Translations under genes and position numbers: made by a program | Source of the DNA: Polaribacter sp. Z022 | GTDB lineage: Bacteria; Bacteroidota; Bacteroidia; Flavobacteriales; Flavobacteriaceae | NCBI RefSeq assembly: GCF_023555495.1 | Contig: NZ_JALCZO010000006.1 | Location: forward strand, 62,001 to 126,000 | Direction: 5' to 3' | Length of the DNA: 64,000 bases | Notes under the pieces: model-generated | Told to the model about the DNA's origin: nothing | The model's database searches: none | The model's input: the letters and a program-made list of their open reading frames with translations, nothing else | Shown here: positions 34,753-43,678 of the stretch, piece by piece | Numbering within the stretch: the first letter of the stretch is position 1 | Layout of the letters: each line of letters begins with the position of its first letter

Positions 34753-36237
34753 TTAATTATCTCTTTTAATAAAGAGTGTATCTAAATTCATTTCTTTTTG
34801 CAACCAAGATCTTAACTCCCTTTCTTTTGGCGAAATTATACTATCTGGTAATTGAGAATTCCATTTTATTGTTACTACAGGAATTGTATCAATATTAATA
34901 AAATCCTTAGATGTTAATACATTTGCAAATCCTATTTGTTGAATATCATTATATCTAATTTTAGCGTCTTTAGAAATTCTACTAAAAGCAATTACTTTTT
35001 GGTTTTTATTAACTGCATCTTGCTCTATTCTTGTATTTAACCCAGTAATTGTTCCTTGTAAATCTTCTATTTGCTTTTGCAAACCAGCAATTATATTTTT
35101 ACTTTCTTGTAGTTCTTGTCTTTTCTCTTTATAAGCTGTAGTTATTAACTCAAAACTTTTAGTATCACTACCTTTTATATTGATTTTTACATCTTTTAAA
35201 TTTGAATATCTTGGGTCATTAATCAAATCATTTTGCAACATATTTTGTTCAGCCTCACTTACTTCATTAAAAAAATTTAAACTTAAAACTTTAGTTTCTA
35301 AATTTAAATTTTTATCTATTAATTGATACTTTGGATTTGATTCAATTTCATTTTTTACATATTCTTTTAACTGTGCATTCATTCTACTTTCATTTAAAGT
35401 ATTAATAAAAGTATACACAGCAGGAATCATAACAGCAATACCTACAATAGTTGCAATTGTAGCATATCTTTTTCTTTTTTTAGCATTTGCATATTTATGC
35501 ATTGGAAAACTTAGAAGCTTTAATACCAAAAATGTAGCTAATGCAATAAAAATAGTATTAATTGTAAACAAAAACATAGCTCCTAAAGCATACTCAAAAC
35601 CAGTAAAATCTCCAGACACTCCTTTTGCAAGTCCAAAACCAGCAGTACATAGAGGAGGCATTAAAGCTGTTGCAATTGCTACCCCAAAAATTACTGAGGC
35701 AATTGTACCCTTTTTAGTTCTTGCAACCATTAAAGCCAACCCACCAAAGAAAGCAATAAGAACATCTCTAATATCAGGTTTTGTTCTTCCTAATAGTTCT
35801 GAGGTCTCTTCTCCTCCACCAGGAAAAAAATAGAAATATACAAATGAAGCAAGCAAACTCAACACAATCATTGTTGCTAAACTCACTGTAGATTTTTTAA
35901 AAACCTCTATATCATTAATTGCAAAAGCACTTCCAATTCCTAAAATTGGTCCCATTAAAGGTGATATTAACATGGCTCCAATTACAACTGCGGTAGAATT
36001 TGCATTTAAACCAATAGATGCAACAAAAACCGCAAAAATTAGAATCCATGCTGTTGCTCCTTTAAAAGGAATATCTGCTTTAATTGCATTTATTGTTTCT
36101 TCGTGATCTGTATCGTCTCTAAAATCTAAAAGTTCTTTTAAATATTTCTTTATGCTAGAAAGCAAACCTTTGGCTCCTGCTCTCATTTCATCTTTAGATT
36201 GCTCTACAGACTCTTTATTAGAATTTGTTTCTTCCAT
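34753..36237 (-). CDS. DUF389 membrane protein
   Basis: The 494-residue protein is read from ATG at 36237 (MEETNSNKESVEQ); the longer TTG reading is less likely. A DUF389 core of about six helices has conserved stretches GATAWILIFAVFVASIGLN, AVVIGAMLISPLMGPILGIG, FFGGLALMVAR and IATALMPPLCTAGFGLA. A long C-terminal cytosolic or periplasmic part contains a coiled coil (KRQELQESKNIIAGLQKQIEDLQ). The family is of unknown, possibly transport, function. It is monocistronic. Confidence 0.9.
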   Translation of the reverse strand: MEETNSNKESVEQSKDEMRAGAKGLLSSIKKYLKELLDFRDDTDHEETINAIKADIPFKGATAWILIFAVFVASIGLNANSTAVVIGAMLISPLMGPILGIGSAFAINDIEVFKKSTVSLATMIVLSLLASFVYFYFFPGGGEETSELLGRTKPDIRDVLIAFFGGLALMVARTKKGTIASVIFGVAIATALMPPLCTAGFGLAKGVSGDFTGFEYALGAMFLFTINTIFIALATFLVLKLLSFPMHKYANAKKRKRYATIATIVGIAVMIPAVYTFINTLNESRMNAQLKEYVKNEIESNPKYQLIDKNLNLETKVLSLNFFNEVSEAEQNMLQNDLINDPRYSNLKDVKINIKGSDTKSFELITTAYKEKRQELQESKNIIAGLQKQIEDLQGTITGLNTRIEQDAVNKNQKVIAFSRISKDAKIRYNDIQQIGFANVLTSKDFINIDTIPVVTIKWNSQLPDSIISPKERELRSWLQKEMNLDTLFIKRDN

Positions 36238-36322
36238 CAAATAAATTTTATCGTTGGAAAGATACAAAAAAAGTGTTCAGATTTATACGAAGAAACTCAA
36301 ATGAGTATTTAAAAAAGCTTAT

Positions 36323-36359
36323 AAAAATAAAAAACTCTGTAAAATAAATTACAGAGTTT
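36323..36359 (-). terminator. Terminator of tRNA-Lys
   Basis: On the minus strand AAACTCTGTAA / TTACAGAGTTT is followed by a T-rich stretch, about 10 bases after the tRNA 3' end. Confidence 0.8.
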
Positions 36360-36368
36360 CTTTCGATG

Positions 36369-36441
36369 TGACCGGGCTGGGGCTCGAACCCAGGACCCTC
36401 TCCTTAAAAGGGAGATGCTCTACCAACTGAGCTACCAGGTC
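36369..36441 (-). tRNA. tRNA-Lys (anticodon TTT)
   Basis: On the minus strand the 73-nt cloverleaf has acceptor GACCTGG, D arm GCTC-AGTTGGTA-GAGC, anticodon stem TCTCC/GGAGA with loop CTTTTAA (anticodon TTT), and T arm CTGGG-TTCGAGC-CCCAG. The acceptor 3' side is CCCGGTC plus discriminator A, which leaves a T-C mismatch at pair 5:68. CCA is not encoded. A terminator follows. Confidence 0.96.
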
Positions 36442-36501
36442 ATTCTTTTTTGCCTTAGCGGGTGCAAATATACACGTTATTTTAAATAAAACAACTTTTT
36501 T

Positions 36502-37269
36502 TTATTTTTTTTCATTCAAATATGCTTCTCTAACTTTCTTAAATAAATTAGAAGAATATACAAAATCTACAACAGCCTCATTATCAGTTTTAAAAATATC
36601 ATTACTTGTACCTTCCCATGCTTTTCTTCCATTTTGTAAAAAAACTATTTTTTCTCCAATTTCCATAACAGAGTTCATATCATGAGTATTAATTACAGTT
36701 GTAATATTATATTCATCTGTAATTTCTTGAATTAAATTATCAATAACAATTGCTGTTCTTGGGTCTAAACCAGAGTTTGGCTCATCACAAAATAAATATT
36801 TTGGGTTCATTACAATTGCTCTTGCTATTGCAACTCTTTTTTGCATTCCTCCCGATAATTCTGCAGGCAATTTTTTGTTTGAATTTTCTAAGTTTACTCT
36901 CGTTAACACAAAATTTACACGCTCTAACATTTGCTCATGAGTTTGCGATGTAAACATTTTTAAGGGAAACATTACATTGTTTTCAACTGTTTGAGAATCA
37001 AATAAAGCACTTCCTTGAAAGACCATACCAATTTCTTGTCTCCATTCTTGCCTTTCTTTATTTGTAAACTTTGTATTTATTCTACCATCAAAAGATATAG
37101 TGCCTTCTTCTGGTGTATGTAACCCAATTAAAGATTTTATAAAAACTGTTTTACCAGAACCACTTTGACCAATAATTAAACTAGTTTTACCTGCTTCAAA
37201 AGTAGCATCTATACCTTTTAAAACTTGAACACCTCCAAAGCCTTTATGTAAATTTTTTACTTCAATCAT
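36502..37269 (-). CDS. mlaF: ABC transporter ATP-binding protein, MlaF type
   Basis: The 255-residue ATPase has Walker A GQSGSGKT (34-41), signature LSGGMQKR, Walker B YLFCDEPNSGLDP and switch His NTHDMNS. The tail after about residue 235 (FKKVREAYLNEKK) is short. It pairs with the MlaE permease encoded 3 bases upstream. Together with an MlaD-type MCE protein they move phospholipids between the membranes. mlaD is not in the window. Confidence 0.92.
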   Translation of the reverse strand: MIEVKNLHKGFGGVQVLKGIDATFEAGKTSLIIGQSGSGKTVFIKSLIGLHTPEEGTISFDGRINTKFTNKERQEWRQEIGMVFQGSALFDSQTVENNVMFPLKMFTSQTHEQMLERVNFVLTRVNLENSNKKLPAELSGGMQKRVAIARAIVMNPKYLFCDEPNSGLDPRTAIVIDNLIQEITDEYNITTVINTHDMNSVMEIGEKIVFLQNGRKAWEGTSNDIFKTDNEAVVDFVYSSNLFKKVREAYLNEKK

Positions 37270-37272
37270 AAT

Positions 37273-38013
37273 TTAGGTTAAAAGCATTTGAGTTAAAAAA
37301 TAGTTAGCAATTACAATTAAAATCGTAGTCCAAACAACAGATTGTGTACTTGCTCTACCAACAGCTATAGAACCTCCTTTAACGTAATAACCATGATAAG
37401 ATGGTACTGTTGCAATTAAAAAAGCAAATATTAATGTTTTTACAATTGCATAAACTAGTAAAAAAGGTTTAAAATCACTTTGAATTCCTTCAATATAATC
37501 TACTCCAGAAAAAAGACCTGATAAAACTCCAGAAACCCATCCTCCAAGAATTCCTAAAAACATTCCTAAAGAAATTAAAAATGGATAAAAGAAAACTGTT
37601 GCAATAATTTTTGGTAAAACTAAATGATTTAATGAGTTAATACCCATAACTTCTAGAGCATCAATTTGCTCTGTTACACGCATTGTACCAATACTAGATG
37701 TAATGTATGATCCAACTTTACCTGCAAGAATAATAGAACAAAATGTTGGTGCAAATTCTAATATAATTGATCTTTTAGCAGCAAAACCAACTAACGATTT
37801 AGGAATAAAAGGATTTTCTAAATTTAAAGCAGTTTGCATTGCTATTACTCCTCCTATAAAGAAAGAAATAAACATAATAATCCCTAAAGATTTTAGGCCT
37901 AAATCTTCAATTTCTTTCATCAAAGCTTCGTAAAAAACTTTTGAACGTTGAGGCTTTTTAAAAACTCGCCCTAACATTATAAAATATTTACCAATATGCT
38001 TTAGGTAATTCAT
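37273..38013 (-). CDS. mlaE: ABC transporter permease, MlaE type
   Basis: The 246-residue permease has five or six membrane helices. MlaE landmarks are IMFISFFIGGVIAMQTALNL, RSIILEFAPTFCSIILAGKVGSYITSSIGTMRVTEQIDALEVMGI and the C-terminal GSIAVGRASTQSVVWTTILIVIANY. It is the first gene of the two-gene operon with mlaF and is expected in the inner membrane in phospholipid or lipid-asymmetry maintenance. Confidence 0.93.
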   Translation of the reverse strand: MNYLKHIGKYFIMLGRVFKKPQRSKVFYEALMKEIEDLGLKSLGIIMFISFFIGGVIAMQTALNLENPFIPKSLVGFAAKRSIILEFAPTFCSIILAGKVGSYITSSIGTMRVTEQIDALEVMGINSLNHLVLPKIIATVFFYPFLISLGMFLGILGGWVSGVLSGLFSGVDYIEGIQSDFKPFLLVYAIVKTLIFAFLIATVPSYHGYYVKGGSIAVGRASTQSVVWTTILIVIANYFLTQMLLT

Positions 38014-38121
38014 TCAATTAAAATTTATGCTAAAGTATTAAAATAACATTAATTGGTAGTTAAAATGTCGCTATCAAAATAAAAAATAATTACTTTTGAT
38101 TAATAATATAATTGACTTGTT

Positions 38122-39765
38122 ATGAAATTGAAATTTCTTTTTAGTTTTCTTTCTTTAATCATCTTCTTAGGCAGCTGTAAAACAACAGTAAAACAACCTA
38201 AAAAACCAAAATTAGTAATTGGTATTGTTATAGATCAAATGAGGTACGATTATTTAACAAAATACTCTGAAAGATATGGAAAAGATGGTTTTAATAAAAT
38301 TTTAAAAGATGGCTTTTCTCTAGAAAATGCACATTATAATTACATACCCACTTATACTGCTGTTGGTCATACTTCTATATTTACTGGTACCACACCAAGT
38401 GAACATGGTATAATTTCTAATAACTGGTATGACAAATATTTAAAAAAATCTATTTATTGTGTAGATGATTCTACTTATAATACAATAGGTAATAATGGTA
38501 TAAATGGTAAAAAATCTCCTAAAAGACTTTTCACTTCTACTGTGACAGACCAATTACATTTAGCACAAAACATGCAAGGTAAAACTATTGGAATTTCTAT
38601 TAAAGATCGTTCTGCTATATTACCTGCTGGTCATACAGCAAATGCTGCTTATTGGTATGATGGTGAAAATTACAATACTTGGATTACTAGTTCTTTTTAC
38701 ATGAATGAGCTTCCTAAATGGGTTGTAGATTTTAATAAAAATAACAAAGCTAATGAGTATTTAAATACAAATTGGGAAACTCTATATGATATTAACACTT
38801 ATGTTAACAGTAGAAAAGATGATAATATTTTTGAAGGTAAGTTAGTAGGACAAAAGACACCTACTTTTCCTAAAGATTTAAAATCTTTACGAGTTAAAAA
38901 TAAAAACTATAATTTAATAAAAACTGTTCCTGCTGGAAACACGTTTACTGCAGATTTTGCAAAAGCTGCAATAATTGGTGAAAACCTTGGTAAATCTAAT
39001 TTTACCGATTTTTTAACTGTTAGCTTCTCATCTACTGATTATATTGGTCATAAATATGGTGTATCTGCCATAGAAACTGAAGATACTTATTTAAGGTTAG
39101 ATAAAGACTTAGCTGATTTTTTTCAATTTTTAGACAAACAAGTTGGTAAAGACAATTATACATTATTTTTAACTGCAGATCATGCAGCTGTTCATGTACC
39201 TGCTTATTTACAATCTTTAAAAATACCTGCACACTATTTAAATATTAAAAAGTTTAGAGAATTTCTTTTAAAAACCACAAAAAAATATTTTAACTCTAGT
39301 GAATTAATTGAAAATGTTTCTAACTATCAGATATTTTTAAATAAGAAAAAAATTGAATCATTAGATCTAGATGTAAATGCTGTGGCTCAAAAATTATCTG
39401 ATGAAGTAATAAATTTTGATGGTATTTATAAATCTGTAACTGCTAAAACATTGCAAACAACACAGTTTACAACAGGAATTTTAAATTCTTTACAGAATGG
39501 CTATAATCAAAAATTATCTGGAGATGTTTTAATGATTCCTTATCCTGCTACATTAATTTATAATAGAAAAGGTACAAGTCATGGTTCTGGATATTCTTAT
39601 GACACCCATGTACCCGTAATTTTTTATGGTAATGGTATTAAAAAAGGTTCTTCTGCAAAAAGATATAACATTACAGATATTGCTCCTACTTTGGCAAACT
39701 TTTTAAATATAGAAGCACCTAATGGAACAAATGGAGTTGTTATTGAAGAGGTATTAGAAAAATAA
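38122..39765 (+). CDS. pafA: PafA-like alkaline phosphatase lipoprotein
   Basis: The 547-residue protein has a lipobox LGSC (Cys19) and the alkaline phosphatase/NPP superfamily fold. The nucleophile is T79 in NYIPTYTAVGHTS, N100 lies in GIISNNWYD, and K161/R163 in ISIKDRSAI match the phosphate-monoester site of PafA. The metal ligands D38 (VIDQMRYD), SSTDYIGHKYG, TADHAAVH and GTSHGSGYSYDTHVP are all present. It hydrolyses phosphate monoesters to supply Pi and is expected in the periplasm or outer membrane. Its stop codon directly abuts that of the converging PrsW-like gene. Confidence 0.93.
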   Translation: MKLKFLFSFLSLIIFLGSCKTTVKQPKKPKLVIGIVIDQMRYDYLTKYSERYGKDGFNKILKDGFSLENAHYNYIPTYTAVGHTSIFTGTTPSEHGIISNNWYDKYLKKSIYCVDDSTYNTIGNNGINGKKSPKRLFTSTVTDQLHLAQNMQGKTIGISIKDRSAILPAGHTANAAYWYDGENYNTWITSSFYMNELPKWVVDFNKNNKANEYLNTNWETLYDINTYVNSRKDDNIFEGKLVGQKTPTFPKDLKSLRVKNKNYNLIKTVPAGNTFTADFAKAAIIGENLGKSNFTDFLTVSFSSTDYIGHKYGVSAIETEDTYLRLDKDLADFFQFLDKQVGKDNYTLFLTADHAAVHVPAYLQSLKIPAHYLNIKKFREFLLKTTKKYFNSSELIENVSNYQIFLNKKKIESLDLDVNAVAQKLSDEVINFDGIYKSVTAKTLQTTQFTTGILNSLQNGYNQKLSGDVLMIPYPATLIYNRKGTSHGSGYSYDTHVPVIFYGNGIKKGSSAKRYNITDIAPTLANFLNIEAPNGTNGVVIEEVLEK

Positions 39766-40440
39766 TTAACCTTTAAACAACGACCTTTCTTGGTGTTTTT
39801 TTATTGCTTTTTTAGAAAGTATTATTCCTATTATTAAAGAAACAAAAGCACCAATAGAAATTCCTGGAATAAAGTTTATGAATAGAAAAAAATCATAAGC
39901 TCCATGAAAAAGTGTTGCTAAAAGTAAACCAGATATATTTAAGGCTACTCTATTTTTAGAAAACTTTGCTTTCCCCATAAAATAACCCATTAAAATTGCA
40001 AAAGTAGCATGTGCAGGTACTGCTGTAAAAGCTCTTGTTATTCCTGTTGAAACTCCATACTGAAAAACATATAACACATTTTCTAGTGCAGCAAAACCCA
40101 TTGACACCATAACAGCATATACTATTCCATCAAAAGGCTCATTAAATTCTTTATTTCTTTGAGCATAAAACCTTACAATTACATATTTAGAAAACTCTTC
40201 TACTAAAGCAACAACTATAAATGCTTTTAAGAATTGTTGCACAACACTAGTTTCATTTGTAAGAGGAATTAACTTTGCTGCAATTGTTCCTAAAACAACT
40301 GTTAAAAGAATACTTGCAGTAGCACCTAAAATAAAATTTTTAAACAAAAAACTTACGGGTTCTTTTTCAAATTTATCTTTAAAATAAATATAAAGAATCA
40401 CAATAAATGCTGGGGCAATTGCTAAAAGTAGTAGTTCCAT
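39766..40440 (-). CDS. PrsW-family intramembrane metalloprotease
   Basis: The 224-residue protein has about seven membrane helices. The PrsW/CPBP-like active-site residues are visible in VALVEEFSKY (EExxK), PAHATFAILMGYFMG and LFHGAYDFFLF. Site-1 type PrsW proteases cleave anti-sigma factors in Gram-positives, and the flavobacterial substrate is not known. It lies alone between pafA (converging, no gap) and a divergent CpeT-like gene. Confidence 0.87.
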   Translation of the reverse strand: MELLLLAIAPAFIVILYIYFKDKFEKEPVSFLFKNFILGATASILLTVVLGTIAAKLIPLTNETSVVQQFLKAFIVVALVEEFSKYVIVRFYAQRNKEFNEPFDGIVYAVMVSMGFAALENVLYVFQYGVSTGITRAFTAVPAHATFAILMGYFMGKAKFSKNRVALNISGLLLATLFHGAYDFFLFINFIPGISIGAFVSLIIGIILSKKAIKKHQERSLFKG

Positions 40441-40492
40441 AAGTGGAAATATACAGTTTATTTTTTGTACTTTTCAAGAAAATAAAAAACAC

Positions 40493-41113
40493 ATGAAATA
40501 TTTTATATCATTAAGTTTTCTTTCTTTATTATTTATTGGTTGTAACAACAGTAAACCTAAAGTTGACACAGAGTTAAACGAGCTTTTTGCACTAATGCAA
40601 GGGTCTTTTAATTCAGAAATTCAAGCTAAGAAAGACTCTACTTATTACAATATTTCATTACACATGTACCCAATATGGAAAGATAAAGGAAACTTTTTAT
40701 ATGTAGAACAGGCTTTAAACAGCATGCAAAACAAACCCTATAGACAAAGAATTTATGAAGTAACAAGACTAAATGACAGTATTTTTAGTTCTGCTATTTA
40801 CAAAATACCAAATGATTCTCTTTGGATTGGACTATGGAAAAAACCTGAAAAATTTAATTCTTTCTCTATTAAAGAAGCCTTAAAAAAAGAAGGTTGTGAA
40901 GTTCTTTTAAAAAGGCTTGCTAAAAATCATTATAAAGGTGCCACTGGTATAAATACTTGCAAAAGCACTTTACGTGGTGCAAGTTATGCTACTAGTGAAG
41001 TTGAAATTTTTAAAGGTAAAATTATTTCTTGGGATAGAGGCTTTGATGCTAACAACAAACATGTTTGGGGAGCAGAAAAAGCAGGTTATATCTTTGATGA
41101 AATTAAAAAGTAA
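40493..41113 (+). CDS. CpeT/CpcT-like lipoprotein
   Basis: The 206-residue protein has a lipobox FIGC (Cys17) and the CpcT/CpeT fold. The N-terminus LNELFALMQGSFNSEIQAKKD, MYPIWKDKGNFLYVEQ, then PYRQRIYEV and the C-terminal WGAEKAGYIFD are family marks. In cyanobacteria such proteins attach bilins to phycobiliproteins. No phycobiliprotein is expected here, so this is a relative of unknown role, perhaps binding another small molecule at the cell envelope. Confidence 0.87.
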   Translation: MKYFISLSFLSLLFIGCNNSKPKVDTELNELFALMQGSFNSEIQAKKDSTYYNISLHMYPIWKDKGNFLYVEQALNSMQNKPYRQRIYEVTRLNDSIFSSAIYKIPNDSLWIGLWKKPEKFNSFSIKEALKKEGCEVLLKRLAKNHYKGATGINTCKSTLRGASYATSEVEIFKGKIISWDRGFDANNKHVWGAEKAGYIFDEIKK

Positions 41114-41119
41114 GTCCTT

Positions 41120-42055
41120 TTATTTTTTTGGTAAAAATACTTCTGCCATCATACATCTTGCACTCCCACCTCCACAAAACTCTATTGTTTCTAACGAGCT
41201 AGAAATAATTTTACAATGATTATTTATTTGGGCTTTTTGAGATGCTGTTAAACTGTTAAATGCTGCTTGACTCATAATTAAGAATCTTTCATCATTATTA
41301 CCTTTTACTTGAAGCATATTTCCTGCAAAATTATTTACTTGCTCTTCTGTAATATCAATTACTTTTTTACCATCTTCTTTTAAATGTTTTAAAAGATTTT
41401 TACGCTCTTTTTTATCATCTATAGAAGACAAACAAACAATAGCAAAAGTTTCTGCAACACACATCATAACATTGGTATGATAAATTGCTTCCCTACTACC
41501 ATTTACAGTTTGATTTGCAGTAAAAACAACTGGAGTATATTCAAAATCTTCACAAAATTCTATAAACAATTCTTCATCTGCTCTTGGTGACAAAGCACAA
41601 TAAGCTTTTTTATGTTGTCTATCTAAAATCATACTACCTGTACCTTCTAAAAAAATCTTTTCTTCTTCTGCAGAAGTATAATCAACAATATTGTCTATTA
41701 AAAAACCTTTTTCTTCAAGTTGTTCAAGTACATCTTCTCTCCTTTCTAATCTTCTGTTTTCTGCAAACATAGGGTAAATAGCAACTGTACCATCTTGATG
41801 AAAAGAAATCCAATTGTTTGGAAAAATAGAATCTGGCGTATCAAATTCTTTAGTATCAGAAACAACAATTACATTAATACCAAAACTTTGCAATTTTTCA
41901 ACATAATCATCAAATTCTTTTTGAGCTTTAGAGTTTATCGTTGTTGGCAACATATTATCAAAGTTCTTTTGATAATAATTATTAACTGCAGTTTGTTCAT
42001 TCATCCTAAAACTTACAGGACGAATCATTAAAATTGTATTTGTTGTTTGATTCAT
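41120..42055 (-). CDS. ctlX: Citrulline hydrolase CtlX (guanidino/amidino-transferase fold)
   Basis: The 311-residue protein starts MNQTTNTILMIRPVSFRMNEQTAVNNYYQ, typical of the CtlX family. Catalytic marks of the arginine deiminase superfamily are DSIFPNNWISFH, LEGTGSMILDR, YHTNVMMCV (His) and the C-terminal cysteine in EFCGGGSARCMMAEVFL. It is described as hydrolysing citrulline to ornithine. Cytosolic and monocistronic. It converges with the CpeT-like gene at a 6-base gap. Confidence 0.92.
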   Translation of the reverse strand: MNQTTNTILMIRPVSFRMNEQTAVNNYYQKNFDNMLPTTINSKAQKEFDDYVEKLQSFGINVIVVSDTKEFDTPDSIFPNNWISFHQDGTVAIYPMFAENRRLERREDVLEQLEEKGFLIDNIVDYTSAEEEKIFLEGTGSMILDRQHKKAYCALSPRADEELFIEFCEDFEYTPVVFTANQTVNGSREAIYHTNVMMCVAETFAIVCLSSIDDKKERKNLLKHLKEDGKKVIDITEEQVNNFAGNMLQVKGNNDERFLIMSQAAFNSLTASQKAQINNHCKIISSSLETIEFCGGGSARCMMAEVFLPKK

Positions 42056-42143
42056 TTATTAGTTTTATTTCAAACAAAATTAGACTTTTTTATTTTGCTA
42101 AAAAGTTAAAATTTCACTATTTTGATTTTCTTATTTTTACTTT

Positions 42144-42812
42144 ATGAAAAATCTTATTTTCCTTTTTGCATTCTTTTTTTCTTTATCAGCATATAACCAA
42201 AGTCTACCAAATAAATTTGTTTTTCTTTCTGATGTTGATGACACTATATTATATGAATTAAAATATTTTAGCAATCATAATTTTATTGGCAAAAAAATTG
42301 ATGGCTACCTAACAAATAAAGTTATTTTAACAAATGAAACAGCTTTAGCTTTAAAAAAAGTTCAACAAATATTACTTAAAAAAAATTTAAGTTTAAAAAT
42401 ATTTGACGCATATAGACCTCAACAATCTGTAAATCATTTTGTAAAATGGGCAAAAGAGATAGATGATACTAAAATGAAAAATGAATTTTATCCAGATGTA
42501 CCAAAATCTGAACTTTTTAAAAGAGGATATATAGCAAGTAAATCTGGACACTCTAGAGGTAGTACTGTAGACTTAACAATTGTAAATCTTAAAACAGGTA
42601 AAGAACTAGATATGGGTAGCCCATTTGATTTTTTTGGGATTCAATCTCATCCATTTTACAAGAATATTGGAATTCTTCAAAAAAGAAATAGAAAATATTT
42701 AAGGAAAATTATGATAGAAAATGGCTTTAAACCTTATGATAATGAATGGTGGCATTTTACTTTAAAAAATGAACCTTTTCCTAATACATATTTCAATTTT
42801 TTAATAAAATAA
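42144..42812 (+). CDS. Secreted D-Ala-D-Ala dipeptidase (VanX/DdpX, M15D)
   Basis: The 222-residue protein has a signal peptide (NLIFLFAFFFSLSAYNQ). Zinc ligands and active site of M15D peptidases are visible: SGHSRGSTVDLTI (HxxxxxxD) and EWWHFTL (ExxH), together with the family motif FDAYRPQQSVNHF. It splits D-Ala-D-Ala, most likely salvaging peptidoglycan fragments in the periplasm. It is not linked to vancomycin resistance here, since vanH and vanA are absent. Confidence 0.92.
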   Translation: MKNLIFLFAFFFSLSAYNQSLPNKFVFLSDVDDTILYELKYFSNHNFIGKKIDGYLTNKVILTNETALALKKVQQILLKKNLSLKIFDAYRPQQSVNHFVKWAKEIDDTKMKNEFYPDVPKSELFKRGYIASKSGHSRGSTVDLTIVNLKTGKELDMGSPFDFFGIQSHPFYKNIGILQKRNRKYLRKIMIENGFKPYDNEWWHFTLKNEPFPNTYFNFLIK

Positions 42813-42855
42813 CAAGTTTTAACAAAATAGAAACGCCTGAACTTAAAATCGGCAT

Positions 42856-42863
42856 TATATTTG
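42856..42863 (+). promoter_or_regulatory. -7 box of secreted protein gene 42894
   Basis: TATATTTG matches TAnnTTTG, 31 bases before the ATG at 42894. It supports that start against the upstream reading from 42861. Confidence 0.45.
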
Positions 42864-42893
42864 TATTTTATTGACTTGAATCAATTTAACAGA

Positions 42894-43559
42894 ATGAAAT
42901 CAAAAATTAAACTTCTTATTTTCTCTTTTTTTGTTTTTTTAGCACCTCAACTATCTGCTCAATTAGATAACAACTCAGGAGCTAAAGAAAAAGTTAAATT
43001 AAAATCTGTTACATTAAACAGTTCTAAGTCTGTAAAAAAACCAACTTCATTAAAAAATAATGCTACAGGTTTTAAAGATGCCTATAAAAAAGAGAAAGAA
43101 AAACAAAAAAAACTACAAGCTGAAAAAGCTTTTGAAAAAAAAGGTATCATTACAAAAGTACTAGCTAGAAAAATAAAATTTAAAAAATTTATTGAAAAAA
43201 ACACAATTCAAATACCTATGATTGATATGGATATTGGTGTTTTTAGAACTAAGTCTAAAAAGATAAACCTTTTTGCTTTTGATTTTGGAAAAATAGATGG
43301 TGATGTTATAACCATTTTAAAAAACAACAAACCTATTTTTGAGAATATATCTTTATTAGAATCTGGAAAATTAGATATTATCAACATTCCTTTAGATTTA
43401 GGTTTCAATAAAATTGAAATTTTGGCTGTAAATGAAGGGAATTTAAGGCCAAATACTGGCGCTTTTACCTTATTTGATGATTTTAAAGAAGAAGTGTTTT
43501 CTGACACTTGGGCTTTAGCAAAAGGAGCCAAAGTTATTGCTCATATAATAAGAGAATAA
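42894..43559 (+). CDS. Secreted protein of unknown function (221 aa)
   Basis: The start at ATG 42894 gives a clear signal peptide (LLIFSFFVFLAPQLSAQ). The mature N-terminal third is very lysine-rich and probably extended or coiled (YKKEKEKQKKLQAEKAFEKKG). The C-terminal part is a compact beta domain (MDIGVFRTKSKKINLFAFDFG, LDIINIPLDLGFNKIEILAVNEG, PNTGAFTLFDDF) that resembles a periplasmic sandwich. The function is not known. Monocistronic. Confidence 0.8.
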   Translation: MKSKIKLLIFSFFVFLAPQLSAQLDNNSGAKEKVKLKSVTLNSSKSVKKPTSLKNNATGFKDAYKKEKEKQKKLQAEKAFEKKGIITKVLARKIKFKKFIEKNTIQIPMIDMDIGVFRTKSKKINLFAFDFGKIDGDVITILKNNKPIFENISLLESGKLDIINIPLDLGFNKIEILAVNEGNLRPNTGAFTLFDDFKEEVFSDTWALAKGAKVIAHIIRE

Positions 43560-43611
43560 TTTTTTGTTATAAATTAAACGAATCTAGTTTTTTTATTCTA
43601 TTTAAAACAGT

Positions 43612-43619
43612 TATTTTTG
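43612..43619 (+). promoter_or_regulatory. -7 box of pdhA
   Basis: TATTTTTG matches TAnnTTTG and lies 59 bases before the pdhA ATG. No TTG is seen at -33. Confidence 0.4.
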
Positions 43620-43678
43620 TAGCTCGTATTGTAGAATTTTAGAACTGCTTAAACGATTAAACAAACAATATTACTAAT

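Noticed and set aside
42144..42812. Vancomycin resistance (vanX)
   Set aside because: The dipeptidase is intact, but no vanH, vanA or vanRS genes lie nearby. Secreted M15D enzymes are common housekeeping proteins in Bacteroidetes.
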